In this document: piece by piece, positions 56,244-64,000 of the stretch
How the letters are laid out: each line of letters begins with the position of its first letter
How positions within the stretch are numbered: the first letter of the stretch is position 1
Source: a virus
IMG/VR virus record: IMGVR_UViG_3300048919_000070
Span: 1-64,000 of that record
Direction: 5' to 3' (one strand)
Length of the DNA: 64,000 bases
The notes under the pieces: model-generated
What the model was told of the DNA's origin: nothing
Seen by the model: the letters and a program-made list of their open reading frames with translations, nothing else
Databases searched by the model: none
Position numbers and translations under genes: made by a program

Positions 56244-59200
56244 TAGCTTTTCACCATTTGCTTAACTGTTGACAGTTGCCCGCGCAGACCGATGATAAGC
56301 GCCTGCTGTCCTTCCGGCGTTTTCATTGCTTCGGCAAGGGCAGCGCGTCGGTCATCTACTGCGATAAGGCGCAGGCTGCTCGGTCCCTTGTTCCCGCCAC
56401 CGTTAAGGATGTGGCGTGGGTCGTCGCGCGTCAATACCTCTTCGCCTCGTTCCAGTACGCTCGGCACCTCGTTAGGGCGCAGGCCGGAGTTAGGCGCTTG
56501 GCCAGCAATACCGCCAGTGTGGTACCGCGGCGCCACGCCGAAGGCCGAAGCAGGCAGCGCACGTTTGTGGCCACCTCCGCCGCCAGCAACCCCGCCGGTA
56601 TGGTTCTGGCCACTGACCAGTGAACCGGCTGCAGACCCGATAGACCCCATGATTCCGCCAGCGCCGGAGAACGACTGCAGGTAGCGCAGGATCATCGTTT
56701 TCAGAATGGCCATGGCAAGATCTTTCATCAGGTCTGCGAAGAACAGACCCATCGTCACGCCAAGCTGCTGTACCGCTTCTCCCCATGTCTGAGTACCCTG
56801 ATAAACTTTCGTCAGGTTATCCACGATAGAGTCGAAGGCCGTGTCCAGACCGTTAAGCAGACCGCTCGTCAACTGGACGTAGAATTTCTCCACGGCGCGC
56901 TGCGAGTTCTCGATCTTCACCTGCATGGTGTCCAGGTTGACCATGAGCGCATTAAACGCTTCCGGATCCATGGCGGCCTGATTGGCGATAGCGAACTGGC
57001 GCAGGGCATCAATGTTCGCCAGGATTTTAACCTTGGACTCGTCGTACAGGGCGTTCAGTTGTTCGACCTGCTGCTGCTCGGTGATAAGTCCGGCATCCGC
57101 TTTCGCGTTAATTAACGCCTCGTTATCTTTGCGCTCCTTGCTGTTCGAATCCACCTTGGCCTGCAGGCGCTGCAATTCCTGCGCGGCGGTCTGTTGCTTG
57201 ACGGCTTCGCTGGTGGTCTGTTTCAGAACATCGAGTCGCTTCTGCATTGCGGCAGCGCCGGACTTATCGAACGCCGCGATTTTCTTAATGCGGTTTTCGA
57301 GATCCTTATACTGGTCTACCGCGGCTTTCACGGCCGCCGCTTCACGCTCGCCATAGCTGGAGGTCGGGTCGCCGTATACAGCTTTCTTCTGCGCGCGGCT
57401 TTCGGCCTGTTCCAGATCCGTCATGGTGGACTGAACGAGGTTGGCGCGTTTGTTGACTGCGCCGGCCCCGCTGCCAGCATGGTCAGCCTGGTACGCTTTG
57501 CGCTCGTTCTCCACCGCCTGTTCAATCAGTTCCTTTGTGCGTTTCAGCGTGGCGCCGCCGTACTTCTCGGCTTCCTTCAACTGCGCGGCGTAAGACTGGC
57601 GTACCAGCGAGATGCGGGTGTTCAGGTCGTCCTTGGCCACGCGTTTCTGCTGCGCGATGGACTGCTTCGCCAGATTGTCACGCAGCGTATCCAGTTTCTT
57701 GTTGAAAGACTTCTCGTCCACGGCCTGACGGTCAAACGCGGTTTCCGTCTGCGAACGGCGGAAGCCTGCCACGGCATCCATGTCTTTTTTAAGCTGCTCG
57801 GTCTGCGCTTTGACGTTTGCCGGGATCGGCGCGTTCTTCGCTTCGTACTCTTTTTTCAGTTCGTCGAATTCTTTGTACTTGCCGGAGATCACGCCTTTGA
57901 TGTAGTTGAACGACACCACGACGTACTTGATCATTCCGTCGACGATACTGCGGACTGTCTCTGACTGATCGTACAGCACCTTCCCGATGTCAAGCGCCAG
58001 CAGGATCCATCCAATGTACGGGATGGCGCGCGTCAGCAGTCGCATGGCCAACGCAAGGCCGCGCGTCGCCGTTGTCGCCGTCCCCATGCTGCGGGCGAAG
58101 ATCAGAATCATTGCCTGCAGGTTACGAATGCTGGTGTTCGCCGTCGAAGCCATACCCGCCAGGTCTTTCAGCGATGTGCCGAAGGAGTAGGCCAACTGGA
58201 TGCCTTTGACAAACGCGATGTTGGCCAGCGCCCATTTGACCAGGTCGAGGTTCTCCACAAGGAACTGCGCGGCGCCCGCCACGGTAGAAAACGCGGCGCC
58301 AAGGTCTTCGGCCAGTTGCTTCCCTTCGTTGCTTTCCAGAAGCTGAGTCAGGGAGGTAATGAGTTTGCGGTACGCGTCCAGGAAGCCGGAGTCGGCCAGC
58401 GCCAGGTTGAAGCGGAACTTCGCGTTATCCAGGGCGTTCTGCTGCGCCACGATACCGGTACGCATCTGCTCCGTAGCGTCCGTGGTTTCCTTGGCCAAGT
58501 CGCGCATGATGGAGATAACGGCCGTCGAGTCCAGCACGGCGTTTTCCATGTACTTACGAAACTCCGGCTCGGTAAGGCCAAGCGCTTTCGCACCGGCCGC
58601 AAACGCGCCAGGGATCTGTTCGCCGAACTGCTGCTTGAATTCTTCCGCTGAGATGTTCCCCTTCGACAGCATCTGTTCGATCGCCAGGAAGACAAGGTTC
58701 ATCTGGTCGGCGGTCTTACCGTATGCGGTACCGATCGAGGTGACGTTTTCGAACAGTTCCTTCGATTCTTTCTGGCCAAGGCCGCTGCCCTTCGCTGCTG
58801 CGGAGAACTTGCCGTAGGACTTGGCCATGCTTTCCAGGTTAGAGCCGAAGTAGTCGGCCACCTGATTGACGTACTCCCACTCTTTCGCCTGCGCCTTCTG
58901 GTCCTTACCGACCACGACGGCAATCGCGGACATCGTCTGCTGACGGGTAATCGCCGCATCGACTGCAGAGTTCGCCAGGTTGATGGCACCGAACACGCCG
59001 CCGTATGCAGCAGCCAGCGCCAGCAGTTCGCCACGCAAACGCTGCGCCCACGACAGCGCGGTTTTCTGCTGGTCGTAGTTGTCTTTGGTTTTCTTGCCCG
59101 CCTGGTCTGCGGCAGCACCGTTCCGGCGGTACGCTTCGGTCAACGCGTTCTGCGCGGTGGTCGTGTTCTTCGCGGCCGCAATCAGGCGCTGCTCGGCTTC

Positions 59201-60376
59201 CGTCAGGTTACGGGTGTCGATGCCCGCCGCGCGTAACTGCTGCTGAATCTCACGCGCCGACATCGACGTCCGGCTGAACTGGGTAGAAAGCTGAGACAGC
59301 GTCTGCTGCGCCTGACGAAGTTTCTGGCTAATAGCTGCCGTGTCTGCGCCGGTCTGCGTCAGCGCCTGAGTCAGTCGCATGACCTCCGCGCGAGCCTGGC
59401 TGTATTCGCTGCGCAGGCGGGCCAGCTCCTGCGTCTGGGTGCGGAACTGGTCGACCATCTGCGCCAGCGCCGTAACCGTTTCGCGGGCGTTTTTCAGTTC
59501 ACGGATTTTACCGGCAAAGTCGGTGATCGGCTTCTTCGTGCCGGTGACGCCGGCCCGCACTCTTTCCACGGCCTGATTCAGACCGTCCAGGGTCTTCGCG
59601 CCGTTGCGGGATGGGTCGGTGATGTTCCGGATTTGCTGCGCCAGCGACACCGCTGCTGTCCCTGCAGTACGCATAGACGCGGCCGTGCTGTTCCAACCGT
59701 TCGCCACGGCGCGCTGCTCGGCGGCCAGTTGACGCAGGGCGTCCTGCTGACGTTTGAGGTTGGCGGCCAGTTCCTGCTGCGCTGCTGCCTCCTGAGCGGC
59801 TTTCAGTTGCTGCAGGTGTTTGGCGTTGTTCTCGATCGCATTGTCCTGCTTGGCCAGTTCCCCGTTCAGGGTGGCCATGGCCGTCTCAATGCGTTTAGTC
59901 GCCTGCTGCGTCTGGTTAGCGGCAATGCCATAACCGGCAAGGCGTTGCCCCAGTTTCGTCAGGGTATCGGTCTGTTTCAGTACGGCACGTTCTTCACGCT
60001 CGCGCGCGGCAGACAGGCGTTTGAGTTCCGCCTCTTCTTTCTTGAGGATCTTATCCTGCTGCGCCAGCTTGGCCGCGTATGCCGTTTGTGCCTGCGCTGC
60101 AGCGAGTGCGCGTTTGCGTGTCTCGTCCAGGGCGCGGGCTTGGTTCTCGTATGCTTTGACGTCGGCGATCTGTCGCAGCATCGCCTTGGCCACTTTCTCC
60201 AGGTCGTTATAGCTGTTTTCGAGATCACGCACCGAAGCGTCGCCCTTCTTAGCCGCGTCGCGCTGGTCTTCCATGGCCTTGGACAGTTTGTCCATTGTCC
60301 GGGTCAACTGGTCGAAGGTCTGCTTCGAGTAGTCCTTCGCGCGGATTCTTAGCGTGATATCTTTATTGTCAGCCAT
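56243..60376 (-). CDS. Tape measure protein
   Basis: 1377 residues, the longest gene. Heptad-rich coiled coils over residues 1-450 and 850-1100, the conserved tape-measure segment FLAIEQMLSKGNISAEEFKQ with FGEQIPGAFAAGAKALG near residue 560-590, and hydrophobic stretches at about 700-830 (IPYIGWILLALDIG) expected for membrane insertion. A Gly/His-rich part near 1300 (GGVAGGGGGHKRALPA) precedes the end. At about 1.5 angstrom per residue it predicts a tail near 205 nm. Located after the frameshifted chaperone genes as usual. Confidence 0.95.
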   Translation of the reverse strand: MADNKDITLRIRAKDYSKQTFDQLTRTMDKLSKAMEDQRDAAKKGDASVRDLENSYNDLEKVAKAMLRQIADVKAYENQARALDETRKRALAAAQAQTAYAAKLAQQDKILKKEEAELKRLSAAREREERAVLKQTDTLTKLGQRLAGYGIAANQTQQATKRIETAMATLNGELAKQDNAIENNAKHLQQLKAAQEAAAQQELAANLKRQQDALRQLAAEQRAVANGWNSTAASMRTAGTAAVSLAQQIRNITDPSRNGAKTLDGLNQAVERVRAGVTGTKKPITDFAGKIRELKNARETVTALAQMVDQFRTQTQELARLRSEYSQARAEVMRLTQALTQTGADTAAISQKLRQAQQTLSQLSTQFSRTSMSAREIQQQLRAAGIDTRNLTEAEQRLIAAAKNTTTAQNALTEAYRRNGAAADQAGKKTKDNYDQQKTALSWAQRLRGELLALAAAYGGVFGAINLANSAVDAAITRQQTMSAIAVVVGKDQKAQAKEWEYVNQVADYFGSNLESMAKSYGKFSAAAKGSGLGQKESKELFENVTSIGTAYGKTADQMNLVFLAIEQMLSKGNISAEEFKQQFGEQIPGAFAAGAKALGLTEPEFRKYMENAVLDSTAVISIMRDLAKETTDATEQMRTGIVAQQNALDNAKFRFNLALADSGFLDAYRKLITSLTQLLESNEGKQLAEDLGAAFSTVAGAAQFLVENLDLVKWALANIAFVKGIQLAYSFGTSLKDLAGMASTANTSIRNLQAMILIFARSMGTATTATRGLALAMRLLTRAIPYIGWILLALDIGKVLYDQSETVRSIVDGMIKYVVVSFNYIKGVISGKYKEFDELKKEYEAKNAPIPANVKAQTEQLKKDMDAVAGFRRSQTETAFDRQAVDEKSFNKKLDTLRDNLAKQSIAQQKRVAKDDLNTRISLVRQSYAAQLKEAEKYGGATLKRTKELIEQAVENERKAYQADHAGSGAGAVNKRANLVQSTMTDLEQAESRAQKKAVYGDPTSSYGEREAAAVKAAVDQYKDLENRIKKIAAFDKSGAAAMQKRLDVLKQTTSEAVKQQTAAQELQRLQAKVDSNSKERKDNEALINAKADAGLITEQQQVEQLNALYDESKVKILANIDALRQFAIANQAAMDPEAFNALMVNLDTMQVKIENSQRAVEKFYVQLTSGLLNGLDTAFDSIVDNLTKVYQGTQTWGEAVQQLGVTMGLFFADLMKDLAMAILKTMILRYLQSFSGAGGIMGSIGSAAGSLVSGQNHTGGVAGGGGGHKRALPASAFGVAPRYHTGGIAGQAPNSGLRPNEVPSVLERGEEVLTRDDPRHILNGGGNKGPSSLRLIAVDDRRAALAEAMKTPEGQQALIIGLRGQLSTVKQMVKS

Positions 60377-60704
60377 TGGTCATAAGCCCCTTAATAACTT
60401 TCTGGAAAAACTTGCCGCCCTCTTTAGTCATAATACTCGACGCGGCGGCTTGCAGCACGATCCCTTCGCTGGCCAGTTGACGGTTGTTCATCTGCCTGAC
60501 CATCTCAGCGGTACCGATTAACTTGCCAAGGGTAAGTCGGTCTGCGTCGGGGATATTGTTCATTTGCAGGTAGACGACATGCGCCCGAATATTGGAAAAC
60601 CATTTCTCCGCTTCGTGGCGCTCGTCTGGTGTTACGCTGGAATCATCCCCAGTTTCGGAGCCGCTAGCCTCACCTGCTGGATCAGCGCTCCGATTAGCTT
60701 TACC
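60369..60704 (-). CDS. Tail assembly chaperone, -1 frameshift extension (gpGT-like)
   Basis: The -1 frame is open from about 60760 to a stop at 60369. After a slip at G-GTA-AAG (60704-60698), inside the upstream chaperone gene, translation would add 109 residues beginning ANRSADPAGEASGS, through WFSNIRAHVVYLQMNNIPDA, to FFQKVIKGLMTNG. No independent start with a ribosome site precedes this frame; the ATG at 60563 is in mid-domain. Lambda-type phages make G and GT this way just before the tape measure. The fusion would be 248 residues. Confidence 0.75.
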   Translation of the reverse strand, partial: GKANRSADPAGEASGSETGDDSSVTPDERHEAEKWFSNIRAHVVYLQMNNIPDADRLTLGKLIGTAEMVRQMNNRQLASEGIVLQAAASSIMTKEGGKFFQKVIKGLMTNG

Positions 60705-61114
60705 GGTCCGCCGAAGTCGTCAGCCGACAGCGCGTAAATGTGGCCAAGGGCGCGACATTGGATGTGCATCGGCCAGCGGCGAATCTCTTCCAGTGACGCC
60801 AGATCCGGATTACCGTCTTCGCCCAGTTCGTCAGCGGCCATAGCGATGATGTCGGCCATGATTGCCGGAGCGCTGGCGCAAATGTCGGCAATGAAAGCGG
60901 CGAAGTCCGCGTCAGTCATCATCGCGCCAGGGTCTTTGCGTTCGGACACTTCCTGATAATGCTCCCAAAGGGTCAGCAGTTTATCCAGGTTGTCGTAATG
61001 CAGGCTTACCAGTTGGTTCAGGTCGTGGAAGGCAAGGCCGCGAACATCGGCGTAAATAGTCCCCTGCGAATCTGTTACTTCTCGGCGCGGTACCGCGCGT
61101 TTCTGAATGGCCAT
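60632..61114 (-). CDS. Tail assembly chaperone (gpG-like)
   Basis: 160 residues, ATG 61114 with AGGAG upstream. Text: TIYADVRGLAFHDLNQLVSL, FAAFIADICASAPAIMADII, DLASLEEIRRWPMHIQCRAL. Size, helical character, and place between the tail tube and tape measure fit the gpG family. Residues 1-139 would be shared with the frameshift product. The pair wraps the tape measure during tail assembly and is absent from virions. Confidence 0.8.
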   Translation of the reverse strand: MAIQKRAVPRREVTDSQGTIYADVRGLAFHDLNQLVSLHYDNLDKLLTLWEHYQEVSERKDPGAMMTDADFAAFIADICASAPAIMADIIAMAADELGEDGNPDLASLEEIRRWPMHIQCRALGHIYALSADDFGGPVKLIGALIQQVRLAAPKLGMIPA

Positions 61115-61154
61115 CGTTATAGTCTCCTGTTTGTGGACACCGCTAATCTAGCAA

Positions 61155-61185
61155 ATAAAAAAGGCCAGGGGTTAGCCTGACCTTT
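61155..61185 (-). terminator. Intrinsic terminator after the tail tube gene
   Basis: Minus strand AAAGGTCAGG, 6-nt loop, CCTGGCCTTT, then TTTTATTTG. Ten-bp stem with one G-U. It would raise the ratio of tail tube protein to chaperones and tape measure. Confidence 0.85.
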
Positions 61186-61203
61186 GAATATTTTGCGTTC
61201 CGC

Positions 61204-62391
61204 TTACGGGGCGGTGACAGACAGGTTCGCCGTCTTCGTTGCTCCGCTGGACACGACGGTGGCCGTAATCTGCACGGTACCCGCGCCGGTGGCGGTTGCT
61301 TTGACCGTGGTGGTGGCCACGCCGGACGCGTTAGTCGTCACGGTGGTCTGCGCCAGGGTCACTGCAGTAACGCCCGATGGCAGAGCACCACGCGCCAGTG
61401 TTACCTGCTGGTTGTTAGCCGGTTGGCCAGCGGCATCCAGGACGGTAACGGTAACGGTGGACGTCGCGGTGTTATCGCCAGCGATAGACGTCGGGTTCAG
61501 CGTCAGAGTAGAGACGGTCGCGCCCGCGCCCGCGTTACCAGCGTCCGGAGTAGGACGGTAGGTGATCTGCGATGGGGTGTTGCAGTCTTTTTTCAGCACA
61601 CCGAAGTTGAACGAAAGCTGCTGCCAGTCGTCGCCTTTCAGGGCGTAGTCGCCATTCGGGGTCAGGTTGACCTGCGGCCAGTAGTAGTTCATCTGCAGAC
61701 CTTTCGGGTTATCCGAAATGAAGCGCAGCGCCCCGCGAACGGTATCGTCGGAGGTGATGAACATGTCGGTGGAACCGGCTTTGCGGTTGTACTGAGCGTA
61801 CAGCTTAGACGGCGCTACCAGGTCTGGCGCATCGGGTTCGATGTACACGCGGCCGGTGTCTGCTTCCAGTTCGTAGTTGCCCGCTGGCAGCAATGTCAGG
61901 CCGGAAACGGTTGACAGGTCGCCGGAGCCGATCACGATGGAGGCGTTAGCCGAAGCGTAATACAGTTCGAAGTTAGCCGCGTCGATGTTCCCCAGACCTT
62001 GCGGCTCGTCTACAGTCTGGCCAAGCTGGTAGAAATATCCGCGGGTGACAGCGTTCTCGCCGTTCAGACCTTCCTTAACATCGGACTGCTGCGTGTTAAC
62101 GATGGTCTGGCTATTGCCGCCGAAGAATGCCGCCACGTTCTCGATCGAGATGTTATCGGTGATGAAGCTGCCTGAACGGGTGTTCTGCAGAGTCATCTGG
62201 TCGTCCATCTCCTTCACGCCATAATCGGACGAGAAGTGGTCCAGCGTGGTGACGTCCTGCGTGGCGTTCAGTTCTGGCGTGTTGCCCAGGTAACGCTCGC
62301 CGGTCGGATTGCCCTTGTTATCCTGACGGTCGAAGAAGAGTCGACCACGGCCTAATACAAGGTTGTTTTTCTCATTAACGCAAGTGGCCAT
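61204..62391 (-). CDS. Major tail tube protein with Ig-like C-terminal domain
   Basis: 395 residues, ATG 62391 behind GGGGGG. Residues about 1-285 contain ERYLGNTPELNATQDVTTLD, IENVAAFFGGN and the LPAGNYELEADTGRVYIEPD segment typical of tube proteins of chi-like phages. The C-terminal ~100 residues are an Ig-like domain of the Big/invasin type (STLTLNPTSIAGDNTATSTV, VTVLDAAGQPANNQQVTLAR, TVTTNASGVATTTVKATATG), probably displayed on the outside of the tail. A terminator follows directly. Confidence 0.85.
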   Translation of the reverse strand: MATCVNEKNNLVLGRGRLFFDRQDNKGNPTGERYLGNTPELNATQDVTTLDHFSSDYGVKEMDDQMTLQNTRSGSFITDNISIENVAAFFGGNSQTIVNTQQSDVKEGLNGENAVTRGYFYQLGQTVDEPQGLGNIDAANFELYYASANASIVIGSGDLSTVSGLTLLPAGNYELEADTGRVYIEPDAPDLVAPSKLYAQYNRKAGSTDMFITSDDTVRGALRFISDNPKGLQMNYYWPQVNLTPNGDYALKGDDWQQLSFNFGVLKKDCNTPSQITYRPTPDAGNAGAGATVSTLTLNPTSIAGDNTATSTVTVTVLDAAGQPANNQQVTLARGALPSGVTAVTLAQTTVTTNASGVATTTVKATATGAGTVQITATVVSSGATKTANLSVTAP

Positions 62392-62414
62392 TTCGACCCC
62401 CCTTTATTTGTTGA

Positions 62415-62921
62415 TCAACATTTAAGGTCACGAACAATTGTAAGCCGGACCGGCTGATAAAAATACGCCATCGGCGAAACATCATCGCCGCCAGGGCGGA
62501 CGACTGCAGGGTCCAGTTCAATCTTAGAGATCATCCCGCCCAACATGAAGTATTCCGGATACTTCCCGCCGCTCATGCCATTAGAACGCGACGCGGCGAT
62601 TTTGCCAAGCTGCGTTTCGACATCGTGCAAAAAGAGGTATGCAGCATCCGTTGGGTGTTCCTGCCCGTTCGCTGAGATGAAGCCCTGAATCAGCAATGTC
62701 CAGGCGTCCTTGCTCACCGTGTTGTCTTCTGTCGCCCAGTCTGAAATGTCCGAACGCGGAGACTCCAGCAGAGCGAGGAAAGGCACTGCGGTTTCCTGCC
62801 CGAACTGCGACCGGCCCCGCCACGTTCCTTTGCTGTCGGTTGTAAAGCCGTTCGCCACGGTGATTTCGTTCAGGATTGTCGTTAATTTCTGTTGAATTTG
62901 CAATTTAATCAGCGCGCTCAT
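62415..62921 (-). CDS. Tail terminator-like protein
   Basis: 168 residues, ATG 62921 overlapping the upstream stop. The start LIKLQIQQKLTTILNEITVA, the middle WTLLIQGFISANGQEHPTDA, and the end YFYQPVRLTIVRDLKC fit the gpU-like tail terminator pattern: N-terminal helix, LIQG strand, final beta strand. Position upstream of the tube gene agrees. Rings of this protein stop tube growth and join the head. Confidence 0.7.
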   Translation of the reverse strand: MSALIKLQIQQKLTTILNEITVANGFTTDSKGTWRGRSQFGQETAVPFLALLESPRSDISDWATEDNTVSKDAWTLLIQGFISANGQEHPTDAAYLFLHDVETQLGKIAASRSNGMSGGKYPEYFMLGGMISKIELDPAVVRPGGDDVSPMAYFYQPVRLTIVRDLKC

Positions 62922-63541
62922 TCGATAAGCCTCGAAAGTTGTCGTAAGAATTCGGCCTGCACAAGATTCCCGAACGGCTCCGTTACCTTGCTGCGGGTGT
63001 CATTGAAGACCTGCGCTACCGATGGCCCGTACAGCAGCGCCACCGAGCCTTTGACCAGCCATGACTGGTGCGTCGTCTTCTTGTTGGCCAATGTGGATTC
63101 CCCTGGCGCCAGCCGGACTGCCAGGCCGAGGTTGTAATGGTCTTCCGATTTCGATGCGCCCTTATTCAGTCGAACCAGCCAGCCTTTCTTGATGAACGTC
63201 GTCTTCCCTTTCTTCACACGTACCGTAACGCCTGCTTCCGGACCACGCCCCACGGCGGAGCTTGTGGCAAAGCGGGCCAGGCTGGTGGCACGGTCACGCG
63301 ATCTGATAATGGCTTCGGGGTTCTCGTTGGTGGCCAGTTTGGCCACGCCAAGGCGGTCGCCGGTGAGGTAGCTTTTGTTAAAGCTGATCTCGTCGGTCAT
63401 GTAGTTCTTGATAAGCGCCATGCCTTTGCCTTTCACGGTATCGTTGATGGCAATGCGCATGGCGACTTTTGAATTATCGGGGAATCGGTGGAAGTAGTCT
63501 CGCAGTCCGTCCAGCGCGGCGACGTCGATGATTGGTTGCAT
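62918..63541 (-). CDS. Minor tail / neck protein, gpZ-like
   Basis: 207 residues, ATG 63541 behind GGGGG. FPDNSKVAMRIAINDTVKGK at the N-terminus, then a basic middle (VTVRVKKGKTTFIKKGW) and LYGPSVAQVFNDTRSKV near the end are typical of the minor tail protein Z / HK97-gp10-like neck family (Y-GP-x3-Q-V). Position next to the tail terminator agrees. It helps complete the tail's head-proximal end. Confidence 0.72.
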   Translation of the reverse strand: MQPIIDVAALDGLRDYFHRFPDNSKVAMRIAINDTVKGKGMALIKNYMTDEISFNKSYLTGDRLGVAKLATNENPEAIIRSRDRATSLARFATSSAVGRGPEAGVTVRVKKGKTTFIKKGWLVRLNKGASKSEDHYNLGLAVRLAPGESTLANKKTTHQSWLVKGSVALLYGPSVAQVFNDTRSKVTEPFGNLVQAEFLRQLSRLIE

Positions 63542-63542
63542 G

Positions 63543-63893
63543 TTACCCCCGCGCTACCTGCCAGATTACTTCGATAGGACCAACGATTGGTTCCTGGGTT
63601 CCGAGGGTCAGGACGGTACCGTCTGCCATTGTCACAATCCCGTTGTTGCGGAGCGTGACGCCCTTGGCCAGCAGTTCTTCCCTGTCGAAAATGATGCGTT
63701 CGATACCTTCGATTGTCTCGGCATACCCTGCGCCTTCCAGGTCGCCGCCTACTTGGATCTTGTTATGCCACCGGACAGTAAGGGCGATTTCCGGCTGCAT
63801 GAAGTCCATGTATTTCGCGTCCCCGCCGAATGTATTATGCACCACTCGGCGGGTGCGGGCTTTGACCGTCTGCCAGTCGAAGCCCTTGGCCAT
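63543..63893 (-). CDS. Head-tail completion-like protein
   Basis: 116 residues, ATG 63893 overlapping the stop of the partial gene upstream (TAATG). Beta-rich: IALTVRWHNKIQVGGDLEGA, AETIEGIERIIFDREELLAK, VTMADGTVLTLGTQEPIVG. The size and place suggest a head closure or stopper protein such as gpFII-like, but the match is to type rather than text. Confidence 0.6.
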   Translation of the reverse strand: MAKGFDWQTVKARTRRVVHNTFGGDAKYMDFMQPEIALTVRWHNKIQVGGDLEGAGYAETIEGIERIIFDREELLAKGVTLRNNGIVTMADGTVLTLGTQEPIVGPIEVIWQVARG

Positions 63894-64000
63894 TACAGGT
63901 CGCCTTCGTCAGCGTCTGTTGACTTCTGCTCGTCGGCCAGTTTGGCTTTCTCCTGAGCGGCCGCTTGCTTTTTCTTCTCGGCTGCTGTCAGCGGCTTATC
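63893..64000 (-). CDS. Partial gene, Ala/Lys-rich C-terminus
   Basis: The frame enters from the window edge and stops at 63893, giving 35 residues (DKPLTAAEKKKQAAAQEKAK then LADEQKSTDADEGDL). Low complexity, helical, acidic end. Its position between capsid (continuing off position 1) and neck genes suggests a small head or neck protein, such as a packaging-accessory protein like lambda FI. The 5' part is outside the window. Confidence 0.6.
   Translation of the reverse strand, partial: DKPLTAAEKKKQAAAQEKAKLADEQKSTDADEGDL

Noticed and set aside
60369-60563. Separate 64-residue gene starting at 60563
   Set aside because: The frame is open well upstream of that ATG, reads as continuous protein and lacks a ribosome site; better explained as the frameshift extension of the chaperone gene.
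1-64000. Lysogeny genes, tRNA genes, rRNA genes, insertion sequences
   Set aside because: Looked for integrase, CI-type repressor, transposase and tRNA cloverleaf signals on both strands and saw none that could be supported.

Overview
The window is nearly all of the genome of a virulent, long-tailed (siphovirus) dsDNA phage. It holds a lambda-type packaging and head set, a complete tail and lysis set, and its own replication machinery. I found no integrase, lysogeny repressor, tRNA or rRNA gene. The gene set (family A polymerase, DUF2815 single-strand binding protein, DUF2800 nuclease, gpA-type terminase, long tape measure) resembles chi-like siphophages (Casjensviridae) of Enterobacterales. 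That assignment is by family recall and has not been tested. Both ends are cut: the major capsid gene runs off position 1 and a neck/tail gene runs off position 64000. Their order suggests the missing piece joins the two ends.

Layout. (1) 1-7397, minus strand: capsid, decoration protein, protease with nested scaffold, portal, gpW-like connector, and both terminase subunits. (2) 7470-13973, minus: SNF2-type helicase, VRR-NUC nuclease, DNA polymerase, SSB, DUF2800 nuclease and a small acidic protein, behind a strong promoter at 14039-14067. (3) 14223-17137, plus: small HTH protein and a primase-polymerase/helicase, followed by a terminator and an iteron-like repeat field (17269-17577) that is the best replication-origin candidate. 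(4) 18058-23501, minus: two operons of small unknown proteins (DUF5983-like, DUF1482-like and others) that look like an accessory or host-takeover cassette. (5) 23502-24149: a divergent control region with three ~50-bp direct repeats between two related promoters. (6) 24150-39339, plus: a long run of small early/middle genes including a DEDD exonuclease, MazG-like enzyme, ASCH protein, C5 and N6 DNA methyltransferases, an RdgC-like protein and a deoxyribosyltransferase-like protein, cut into units by terminator/promoter pairs. (7) 39373-64000, minus: lysis genes, a tandem-repeat structural protein, five paralogous lectin-like tail proteins, the tail tip, tape measure, frameshifted tail chaperone, tail tube and neck. 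A bidirectional terminator separates (6) from (7).

Points that stand out: a 310-residue gene with a good ribosome binding site lies entirely inside the cytosine methyltransferase gene in another frame; at least nine otherwise unrelated proteins share an acidic C-terminal tail ending in Leu, recalling the tails that bind the polymerase in T7; the same 9-bp repeat occurs at the putative origin and in the leader of the HTH gene; two families of related promoters are scattered through the early region; and a five-gene lectin-like array lies next to a 705-residue tandem-repeat protein.

All functions are assigned by reading motifs by eye. No database search was possible.
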